Assembly: GCF_000499385.1 (NCBI RefSeq)
Contig: NW_013655239.1
Location: 62,001-126,000 of the forward strand
Reading direction: 5' to 3'
From: Eimeria necatrix
Lineage: Eukaryota > Apicomplexa > Conoidasida > Eucoccidiorida > Eimeriidae
DNA: 64,000 bases
Shown here: one piece after another, positions 1 to 8,618 of the stretch
How positions within the stretch are numbered: position 1 is the stretch's first letter
Layout of the letters: every line of letters starts with the position of its first letter
Notes under the pieces: generated by a model
Told to the model about the DNA's origin: nothing
The model's database searches: none
Seen by the model: the letters and a program-made list of their open reading frames with translations, nothing else
Program-made: the position numbers and the translations under genes

Positions 1-268
1 ACTAGAACGCCACCGCGAGTTTACGTGAGATGCAAACGCCATTCGCTCATCACAAAATAATTGGGGAGGGGCACGCATCTTTGTATACATCTTACCATCA
101 TGAAGTTAAAGCCTTCGTGGCTTTTCACCATAAATCGTGATTTATGGTGGAAGACCCTCATCGTTATTTAGGTCGACTTAGTGCATCAAAGTTGGACTTC
201 TTACAAATCGTGCTCGAAACCAAGAAACAGACTTCGATAGACAGCCTTAAAGAATAATTTCTATTCAG

Positions 269-1663
269 AGGCTTGTGTTTCTCACGTATGGTGACGCTTT
301 GCCGCAGCGGCCTCAGCGCATTTACATACATCATCTGGCTGCGCAGGGAGCTCCCGCGCATTACAAGTATGGTTCTTGAGTTGATCCATGTGATGCCCAA
401 GCTTCCTTAACAAACAGAAAAAGTTCTTATCGGTCATATGCGTGTGAAGCCACGGCTGCAGAGGGGGCACAAACAGGAAACCTGGAAATCTTTCAGTCAG
501 AGCAACTTAAAAACAAAGTGAAGGAGTTGCAGGAGTTCCATAGAAGATGGGAGCATAAGACTGCACTCCTAGTCTACTGGGGAGGAAGCATAGCTTCGAA
601 CCAGATATATGTCGTTCGACAAATGGCCGCGAGCGTGGGGCACCCGCAGGGAAAGTTGGTTAAGTACGGCTTGACAAAATGTATATTTGACGCACTGACA
701 ACCCTTAAAGCAAAAGGATACAATCGGCATGAGGCTAATTCTAGGTGACCCGTTTCGCCGATGTGGGGATAAACTGAAGGCGTTGGGGCCGCGAGCAGGC
801 CACAAGCTGGTTGTGTGCCCCATGAGCTCCAAAGTATCACACTGCATGCATCTCGGGAACGCCGTAGACATAGGCAACAAGGCGCTTGTGAATTAGCTGC
901 TTGAAAATGGACTCTGTATCCTCTCCAGAAATACGCCAGCGAAGCAGAGCACATTCTAGCTGTAGGGAGAAACGATGTGTCAAGCCTCAAACAAGCCTGA
1001 AACAATTACGCAAGGCAAGTGCGAAAGCTGGGCCAGCAGAGCAGTTTTCGTGGGAGGAGGCTGCGCAACCCCTAGCCTGCAACCTAGGAGCAGTGCATGC
1101 CCATACAGAGAGGTGGTTCACGGAGCTAAGCAACATAATGGATGTTGAGGGAGTGAACAAAGGCAATAACGAAAGAACAGAGCAGACTGTGGGCAGTGAG
1201 AGTCAAGATTCGAGAGGGGCAATCATTTGTTATGAATGCACAAAGAGCAAAGGAACGTTCCATCAGGAGGGAAGACCACTAGACTCGGCGAGTTGTGTAA
1301 GGGGCGTGTTAAAGGAAAATCATGCTACGGACTAGGTACTCGCTGCTGCTTTTGCTGCTGATGACGGAATATATAAGGGGATCGCTTCCAAAATGTCGAT
1401 GCTGATGAGGTTGCTACCAGGGGCAGCAAACCTTAAAATCAGAAGCGCCAGCAGAGGCTGCTGGTGCTGCTGTGGGGACGAGCGCTTCTTCTGGCGCTGT
1501 CGCAGCTATAGAGGACCCTTCTGCTGCTCCTGCTCTTGTTCCTGCTCCTGCTCTCGCAGCAGCTTCTGATGCTGCAGTGGCTTCTTTTGCTGCGCTTGGA
1601 GAATGCCACTACGATGGTGGGTGTAGACAGCAGCAGCAGCAGCAGCAGCAGAAGCAAATGTAG
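269..1663 (+). CDS. Candidate multi-exon gene of unknown function, 5' end outside or near the window edge
   Basis: I do not recognise this protein. The best-supported piece is 497-744: it follows a pyrimidine-rich TTTCAG acceptor, stays open for 82 codons and ends at AG|GTGACC. Its translation is rich in charged helical residues at the start (EQLKNKVKELQEF). A phase-compatible acceptor at 947 leads into an open frame to 1335. Two further exon-like stretches lie at about 269-366 (after TTCTATTCAG) and 1443-1663. The latter is Ala-rich and ends in eight glutamines and KQM. The joins of these outer pieces to the central ones are not phase-consistent in any model I tried, so they may be separate or wrongly bounded. 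No start methionine was identified. Whether this is one gene, two genes or partly chance ORF is open. Confidence 0.33.
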
Positions 1664-2000
1664 CAAGGCCGAGGTCGTTTGACTGCAAACCGATGTAGCT
1701 GAGGCACTTTGCTGTTGCTGCTACGTCAGCAATGAAAGCATAGATAAAAAGCAGCAGCGAATTCGTGCCGCAGAGGTCATTGCTCCCTGTGTCTAGCTTT
1801 CTGAGATGCCCGTGCACCTCAGTGCGCTGCACCTCGTCTTCCTGCTGCTGCTGCAGCTGCTGCTGCTCTCCCTGCTGCTCCTGATGCTGCTACTGTTCGT
1901 GGCGCCGATCGCTGGCATTGTCGTCCCCATCGCTGTCTCTATTGCGCTGCTGGCGCTCTCTATGCTGCTCGTCCTGCTGCTCCTGCTGCCTTCCTCATGG
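1440..2000. repeat. Interrupted CAG/CTG trinucleotide-rich tract
   Basis: Runs of CTG/CAG/GCT triplets recur in two blocks, about 1440-1660 and 1840-2000. The plus strand includes an uninterrupted (CAG)n at about 1630-1650. Read on the minus strand, the second block gives a Gln/Glu-rich frame broken by a TAG at 1890-1892, one base from CAG. Read on the plus strand, the first block gives an Ala-rich frame. Such tracts are typical of Eimeria coding sequences and also occur outside genes. Leu-rich or Ser-rich readings in the other frames are by-products of the repeat. Confidence 0.8.
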
Positions 2001-2090
2001 CATCCCTTGGACGGAATCACGTGGGATCGAAAGGTCCCCATTGGATTCAGTCAAGGTGCAATTTAACTAAACTGTAGGCTATTTGGTTCA

Positions 2091-3840
2091 TTACAGGCGC
2101 AACATATGAGAAAATCCCGCTAGCGAGCTCCGGGAAGTGCTATGCAGCGGGTTTAAGAGGGCTTCGTCAACGTGAAGTTGCTGTCGAAGCCAGTGAAGCA
2201 TTCTACGATACTGGCGCGTCTCTGTTGGCTGAAGAGCCGCCATAGCTATGGCTGTGGCGACTCCGCAGAACGTGTGTTCACCGTGGCAACGGCCACGAGT
2301 TGTGTACTGGCTGCTGAGTGGCTCCACGAACGTTGCGACTAAGTGTTCTTCGGCTGGCTTCCTGGCTTCCTGGAGGAACCTGTTCCCTACCTTCCTGTTT
2401 TAAGATTTGGCCGGCCTCCACGGCACACGGAAGCCTTGTGACTCCAATATGGTAAGCTGAAAAGCCATGCGAACGGCAACTGGTGCTGTCTACCTGGTTG
2501 CGGACTAATGAACCTGCAGTAGGACCCTCTGCAGACTTGCTGGTGAGGCAGCTGTATATGCCGCGCCGGATATAGCTCGAGCTAAGAACCGAAACAGGAA
2601 TAGGGCTCGATGCAGGATCCCCCCAGAAGAAGCATTAGGCCTGCTGGTCAGGCAAGCGTCAGGTTAGACTCCAAAAGCGGCTACAAGTGTCTTATGCCCA
2701 TACCCTGAGCGATGCCTCACACACGCGGCAGCAGAGGTAAAAACTGGAGATGAAGGAGCTAATTTTGGAGAGGCACACGAACTCACACAGTCCCACTAAC
2801 CACCTGAACGGAGTTAATGCTTCAATGTATCCTCCAGAACTGAGAATATGGGCCACCTTACATCTTCCTTTGGAGCGAAGGAGGTAGCTTTTTTGTCCCC
2901 GCTTGTGGTGCAAAACGGCCCAACCGCACAATTGTTCAGCTTCGCTGCTCTCGTAGTCGTTAAGTACACCGAAGACGACTACATATTAACGCAGCCTGGC
3001 ACCACGCAAGAGTAAAGCTTGTTGGGTGACTGGCTGCACAGAGTGGAGAAAGACAACCGTAACATAGGCGATCGAAAGAAAAGGATGAGGCCGCATTGTT
3101 ATAACAAATTCACTCCCCGTTGGACTGTCGGCAAAGCTAGCCAATAACTATCATGTCGTAGTGCTGCATTTCAAGCTTCTTCGAAGTCCGTCATTCGCCG
3201 TGAATATAAGGAACACTAAATATCCGTTCATTCTGTCTGCCACGCATCTACGGGATTCATGTGGCCAAGACGCGGCCTGTGATGAAACTGCTTTGTACTG
3301 AGAACTGAGTTCACTGTTTTGAGGTTGGACCTCTTGCGATCAAGAAAGCTCCAGTGGCCTTTGGGCTCTCCATCAACACTTACGCCCAACCGTATCTAGG
3401 TCAAAGCTGTTTGTTTACATGTGAACGATGCTGTTAATTGCAAATCATGGCCCACTGACCATCTGCAGCGCCCTCCTGAGGTACATCAGCTCTATCTCAA
3501 TCTCACCAGTTGCAAGTTTGCCAACCAGGTGCCCATCTGCTTCCGTTTAACTGTGACCGCAGAGGGTACATAGCCTTCCAGTACAAATAATAAATAAGGT
3601 CATCCGTGCGTCGTACAGACACTAGTTTCAAGTTGGAACTTCTCTCTATGTTGCTTCCGTCAGGGCTACTCGATAGCGGACAAGAAGAGGAGACGGCAAT
3701 TGACAGCTTTGTTTCGTAGCAATCCCTCTGACAGAGGACGCAAAAGAACGGCAAAGATGTTGAACGTAGTACGGAATCAGCGACCCCCAGTTTGTCCCAT
3801 TGGGGCGGCACTTCTCCTGCCTCTGTCGCGTGCCGCTGAC
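2091..3840 (-). CDS. Candidate multi-exon gene of unknown function
   Basis: Three minus-strand stretches look like exons. The first (3503-3830) is open for about 105 codons after a CGACAG acceptor and runs into a GTGAGA donor near 3503. The second (about 2865-2980) ends at a GTAAGG donor. The third (2091 to about 2415) could join the second in phase 1 through an AGGTAG acceptor, and ends at a stop at 2091-2093. The third piece contains a short HTFCGVAT motif. Intervening exons may be missing, and the join between the first and second pieces is unresolved. No conserved domain was recognised. The gene would be convergent with the candidate upstream of the CAG tract. Confidence 0.28.
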
Positions 3841-3937
3841 CCAGTTGGCTGAAAAGCTCGAACTATACTTAAAAAAAACATCCTAGGATGCAGAATTCAT
3901 ATTTTTAAAGCTTAAAAACAATGACAGTGGCAATGTA

Positions 3938-4045
3938 GTCAATTCCTACCCAACATTTCTGTGAGCTGCCTTAGCATTCGCCGCTTGGACGTCACGCAGA
4001 GCAACTTCGTCAATTCCTATTCAACACTTCTCTAGGCTGCGCTAA
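3938..4045. repeat. Imperfect ~37-bp direct repeat
   Basis: The segment at 3938-3974, beginning GTCAATTCCTA, recurs with a few substitutions at about 4009-4045, including the following CAACA-TTCT and GCTG-C-T-A positions. The copies are about 71 bp apart. No coding role is apparent. Confidence 0.7.
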
Positions 4046-4348
4046 AGCTCCCAGCGTCCAGGCTACGGCTGATATATGAATTAGCTAAGCGTAGAACTCA
4101 AGAGGCTGCTGCACAGCTCGGGCGTTTTGCCATGAATCGAGGGCGCAAAGTCTCAGTGTGTTTGTTAGTCGGTACTCAGTAGATGTGCAGCGCATCCTAC
4201 TGGCCGGGAATGTCACTGTTCCTTTCTCTCAGAGCCACCTGTGACCGGTACTTGATGGCTCCAGCGGAGAAGCATGACACATCTAAAAGCGAATCTAGAA
4301 CAGTGAGTCCTAATGTAGGTAGGTTGCCCACCCGCGTTGAGGACACAG

Positions 4349-4706
4349 TGAAGCCTGCACGTTGCCCGCCAATCACTTCAGTGGTGGAAAGGTTGCCTTG
4401 TACTGCAGTGATAAGGAGCCGAACAAAGGTCTCGGCACTTTGGTCTCAGTGTTTTCTCCCTTCCTCCGAAACTTGGCATCATTCCTACTTGCGGAAGGTG
4501 GAGTGGAGTTGCCGCATTGGCACAACCATTCTAGAGCCCTACTGGCATTTTCTAAAACAGCGTATGCTTTGGACACTGGAGTTGCAGTGCACTTTGCATT
4601 CCAGGAGATCCTCCACCACTATTTCGAGAACTCCGGAGTTCCCATTCCCTTTCATCCGAGTGGCCAGCCGGGGCATTCCGCGACTACTTTAATTTCTATA
4701 TATTAG
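4349..4706 (+). CDS. Candidate terminal exon, unknown protein
   Basis: An open frame of about 118 codons follows an ACACAG acceptor and ends with TAG at 4704-4706. The translation is mixed and globular-looking, with His-rich patches (ELPHWHNHSR, EILHHYFENS), and I do not recognise it. An overlapping frame from 4183 ends at a good GTGAGT donor near 4303, but its phase does not fit this acceptor. If both are real, another exon or another acceptor is involved. No initiating methionine is visible, so this would be the 3' part of a plus-strand gene upstream of actin. Confidence 0.28.
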
Positions 4707-5458
4707 AAAAACAGATAATATCGTATTTGTCGAGCACTACGCAACGCACGCACTCCCAGGAGTACTTTTGTAGGCAGTACCAGTTGGCGTGCCTCTTTGG
4801 CCGCCTCTCAGAATGCGCGCGTCAGGTTCGCACGCTCCAAAACGATTCCTTCACTGCTAAATGTTTTGGCGTTCATATGCAACCGTTGTTCATTTCCTCA
4901 AATGCAATCGCCGTCACTATATCGTTAGTTGCAGACTCAAACTCACTCCGGCTACGAACATCCAACACACAGAGCCCATGTACGGAATCGGCAGCACTAC
5001 AGCGCCACGAATAAATTCATCCAGATCACACGAGTGGCCCCAAATTAAGCTGAATAGATTTATTTTCTCTCTTATGTTGCGAAAATTGAAGTTGATCGCT
5101 CTGAAGAAGGCTGGCTTACACGCTAGTATGACGAGTTGATTGACGGACTGTAACGGAACACCGAAGTAAACCGTACGCAACACCGCTACACAGGTATGCT
5201 GGAGCCCCCAAATTCACTTTCTTTCACAGCGCCTTCCAGAACAGTAAAGAAATCAGTATTCATGACCCCTCTACTTACTGGTTACCGTAGGAAAACGTTG
5301 TTTTGAGCCATCACAGTTCGTTACTCACCAGTCTGCCGTCTCAGTCGCCAGGTGCGATAGACATTTGCCGTTCCATTTTGCTGCATAGCACACTACAAAG
5401 TGCAATCAGGTGCATTAAAAAGTAACACTTATTTTCCATTCTATGTGTAGGAACAAGA

Positions 5459-5727
5459 ATGGTGAAAGCTGTTAAGAATGTCATCAAGCCAGCTGGAAGC
5501 GCAGCAGTACGGTGTGCTCGGCTGACAGCAGCACACCAGCCCCTCTGGCCCGCACAGCGGCGGTTCCGCAGGTACACCTTCCCCCTTCATCTATCTGCAT
5601 TTTTCGCAACGAAAGTGGCCCCATTTTACGACGGTTTTGCTGATCATCATTTGCACATCTGCGTTCCCCTGGGCACTAGTGCTGCAGGTTCGTCAAGTAT
5701 GGCACTTCTGCAACCACACGCTCATAG
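5459..5727 (+). CDS. Possible two-exon small basic protein upstream of actin
   Basis: An ATG at 5459 starts 37 codons plus two bases ending at a CGCAG|GTACAC donor (5571/5572). A CTGCAG acceptor at 5687 continues in the matching phase for 12 codons to TAG at 5725-5727, giving a 50-residue, Arg/Lys/Ala-rich product. The N-terminus is basic with small hydrophobic residues and few acidic ones, which resembles a mitochondrial presequence. That is inference. It lies about 280 bp upstream of the actin start on the same strand and could instead be part of a longer gene, since a CTATGTGTAG acceptor lies just before the ATG. No family was recognised. Confidence 0.27.
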
Positions 5728-6007
5728 TTTTCGTTGATGCTGCTCTGACACTTCCACCCCGTGTGCGTTTTGCAGAGTAGGCCACTTAGAGCGGATGATG
5801 TGACTCGAGGGAGTCTTTGTAGTAGGAAATATTTTTACTCAGTTTAAGTTCGTCTGGAGATTTGTCAGTGCAGTTGGCTGGGTCCGTCGTTCTGTGCTCC
5901 GTAGTGTCAGTCTGGTGTGCGTGCTTTGTGCGACCTTTCAGGTAATTGTCGACGTCTCTTGGGTGCTTTCACCAGCTATCTCCTTAATTTTTTCATTTCG
6001 TGCGAAA
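5728..6007 (+). promoter_or_regulatory. Actin upstream region / 5' untranslated region
   Basis: This 280-bp interval separates the small candidate gene from the actin start codon. It is pyrimidine-rich close to the ATG. A GT dinucleotide in a CAG|GTAATTG context at about 5940-5947 could be a 5'-UTR splice donor, but no firm exon model follows. No TATA-like element can be assigned. Confidence 0.4.
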
Positions 6008-7346
6008 ATGGCGGACGAAGAGGTCCAAGCTCTCGTCGTGGACAACGGGTCCGGAAATGTGAAGGCCGGAGTTGCAGGTGATGATGCGCCTCGCGCAGTG
6101 TTCCCATCGATTGTTGGCCGCCCAAAGAATCCCGGCATCATGGTTGGGATGGAGGAGAAGGATTGCTATGTCGGCGATGAGGCGCAGAGCAAGCGAGGTA
6201 TCCTGTCTTTGAAGTACCCCATCGAGCACGGGATCGTCACGAATTGGGATGATATGGAGAAGATCTGGCACCACACTTTCTACAACGAGTTGCGTGTTGC
6301 ACCAGAAGAGCACCCGGTTCTTCTTACAGAGGCCCCTCTAAACCCGAAGGCAAATCGTGAACGAATGACTCAAATTATGTTCGAGACGTTCAACGTCCCT
6401 GCGATGTACGTCGCCATCCAGGCCGTGCTTTCGCTGTATTCTTCGGGTCGTACTACTGGTATTGTTCTGGATTCGGGGGACGGTGTGTCCCACACTGTTC
6501 CAATCTACGAAGGTTATGCACTGCCGCACGCAATGATGCGGTTGGACCTTGCCGGTCGTGACCTGACAGAGTACATGATGACAATCCTTCACGAGCGTGG
6601 ATATGGCTTCACCACCACCGCCGAGAAAGAAATTGTGCGCGACATTAAGGAGAAGCTCTGCTACATCGCGCTCGACTTCGACGAGGAGATGAAGGTTCGG
6701 CACCCGGACAGTTTGTTGCTGTTGGAAATTTGTTGCGAGTAGACCTCTAGTGCTCAGTTCTGTTCATGTAGCATCCATCCTATGAGTTTCCTGATGGCAA
6801 CGTAATCACTGTTGGCAGTGAGCGTTTCCGCTGCCATGACGGCTCTCATTCTGAGCTTTTGTTGTTTCACGTGAATGTTTCGTGCCTTTTTTGTGTCCGC
6901 AGAATGCCGAAGACTCGAGTGACATCGAAAAGTCCTACGAATTGCCTGATGGCAACATAATCACTGTTGGCAATGAGCGTTTCCGCTGCCCTGAGGCTCT
7001 CTTCCAGCCTTCATTCTTGGGCAAGGAGGCATCGGGTATCCATCGTACCACGTTCGATTCCATCATGAAGTGCGATGTGGACATCAGGAAAGACCTCTAC
7101 GGCAATGTTGTTCTCTCTGGCGGCACAACCATGTACGAAGGCATTGGCGAGCGCCTTACCAGGGAGCTCACGTCTCTGGCTCCGTCTACGATGAAGATCA
7201 AGGTTGTTGCGCCTCCTGAGCGCAAGTACAGTGTCTGGATTGGAGGATCTATTCTGTCTTCGTTATCGACTTTCCAGCAGATGTGGATCACAAAGGAAGA
7301 ATATGATGAGTCTGGACCGAGCATCGTTCACCGCAAGTGCTTCTAA
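6008..7346 (+). CDS. ACT1: Actin
   Basis: Conventional actin, the ATP-binding filament protein used in apicomplexan gliding motility and host-cell invasion. There are two exons, 6008-6694 and 6903-7346, with an AAG|GTTCGG donor and a TCCGCAG acceptor in phase 0. Together they encode 229 + 147 = 376 residues, the exact family length. The N-terminus [16 protein letters not shown], the nucleotide-binding DSGDGVSH segment near residue 155 and the C-terminus IVHRKCF are intact. The coding sequence differs from coccidian actins, as I recall them, at only a few positions. The ATG at 6008 is chosen because it gives the canonical N-terminus; in-frame upstream codons add nothing actin-like. If the intron were retained, translation would stop at 6740-6742. 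The intron contains a degenerate copy of early exon 2. Confidence 0.97.
6778..6856 (+). repeat. Pseudo-exon: decayed copy of actin exon 2 inside the actin intron
   Basis: The block within the 208-bp intron (6695-6902) matches exon 2 at 6933-7008. The shared core includes CCTGATGGCAACRTAATCAC and GAGCGTTTCCGCTGCC, with scattered substitutions. The copies are about 155 bp apart. The intronic copy lacks the first ten codons of exon 2, is preceded by stops and diverges past CTCTC. This is a partial tandem duplication that has lost coding capacity. Confidence 0.88.
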
Positions 7347-8618
7347 GTGTGCAGCAGAGTAGTTCATGACTTGCGAAACGGCCTCTCGATTGATAATACG
7401 CTTTGCCGCAACGTGAAGTAGGCGTTATTGTGTGCTTCCTGTCGCTGAGCTCCTGCATCGAGCGGCAAGGGGTTCGACCGAGCGCAAATTCTGTGGAATA
7501 GCTGGACAAAAGCATCTGCGACGAGTGGGGGGCAGGCGCAGCTAGCTGTTGCTCCCGACATCAGTCATGAAAATGCGTTTCAGGCTAAGCAAGTAGCTGC
7601 CCGCCTGGTGGGAAGATGAGGCTAGGGAATGCTATGTTTGCCCCTCACTTGGCGGTATTGCAGTGTAGTCCGTGCATTGTGAACCCAGAGAAATGTGCTC
7701 CGCGTGACGCAGCGAGGCACAGGGGAACAGCAAGAGGGGCCGTTACTGCTCAGCGTGCTGGACCCCCTTGTTCCTTCAAACCTTACTTATGAGGGCTTAC
7801 GCATCGCACCTGATGGATCGGGATAGCATGCTCGTTTCACTGTGCAGTAATAGGTGTGATAGTAGTGTAGTAGGCAGGATGTAGGGACTTTGCAGTCGGT
7901 TGACATGGGTGGTGCCCATTGTTCGATAGTGAGTGCTTGTTGAGGACGAGACTGGGTTGCAAAGCAACAGGTTACTGTAGGTTTATGTAGATGAGACTGA
8001 GCTCTGCTCAGTGTTCGGTAGTGTTTGTCGAGCACGAGACTAGGTTGCAAAGCAACAGGTTACTGTAGGCTTACGCAGTGTATTTTATGGGAGGACGGCA
8101 AGTTGTGAGGCAGAGCAGGTGCGCGGAAGTCTGCGACAAGCAGTTCAATGGAACTACTTGAGATTGATGGAGCAGAAAGATTAAGAAGGGGCGGAGTGTC
8201 CGCTGTTCTATGGGCAGAAGCAGCGAGGCTTGCAGGGGCATTAAATGGATGTTTTTCAGAAGTTCTGGGAGATCATCAGTAGTGGGGTAGGCCTACCGCA
8301 CCGTCTGGTCGGCCTATTAGTTAATGCAGACATAGGCGATTCTTCGGTGGTGCGTAACAGGGTCAGTCATGGATTGGGTGTATGCCGCTCCATTTGTAGC
8401 TAGGAGAGCCTCTGGTACCCTCAGGTATCTTTCTAAGTTCGCATTGTTTCCTCAACGACTACTTTATTAGGTCATTTTCACCGTGAAAGTATGTTCACCT
8501 TGGAGAGAGAAAATTTGAGAGAGCTCTGAGTTGTTGGAACAGCCCAAGTAGCTGACTCTCATGGGATACTACTAAAGCCAAACGGCGCGTTATAGCGCTC
8601 ATCTGCAGGAATTGATCT
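7347..8618. other. Actin-kinase intergenic region (3' ends converge)
   Basis: The 3' flanks of actin (plus strand) and the kinase (minus strand) face each other here. The interval holds a ~65-bp tandem-like duplication and no convincing ORF. No polyadenylation signal could be assigned. Confidence 0.6.
7921..8078. repeat. Imperfect ~65-bp direct duplication
   Basis: A unit starting GTTCGATAGTG at 7921 recurs at 8013 (GTTCGGTAGTG). The two share a GGTTGCAAAGCAACAGGTTA core followed by CTGTAGG, and end near 7989 and 8078. The core contains a small palindrome, GTTGC-AAA-GCAAC. No protein reading is supported. Confidence 0.8.

Noticed and set aside
1806..2066. Leu-rich hydrophobic ORF on the plus strand that looks like a membrane protein
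   Set aside because: It is the CTG/CTC reading of the trinucleotide tract; the poly-Leu is a by-product of the repeat.
2091..2430. HTFCGVAT motif reminiscent of the phytochelatin synthase active site (CG-A-S/T)
   Set aside because: The oxyanion Gln expected six residues before the Cys is absent, and the surrounding sequence does not follow the family. A five-residue resemblance is not enough.
3140..3170. Minus-strand YDMIVIG reading, like the start of an FAD/NAD-binding oxidoreductase
   Set aside because: It is followed immediately by a stop, and no GxGxxG continuation or splice donor was found.
5894..6007. In-frame N-terminal extension of actin with a hydrophobic, signal-like start
   Set aside because: It begins at a non-ATG codon in a 5'-UTR-like region. 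The ATG at 6008 gives the canonical 376-residue actin.
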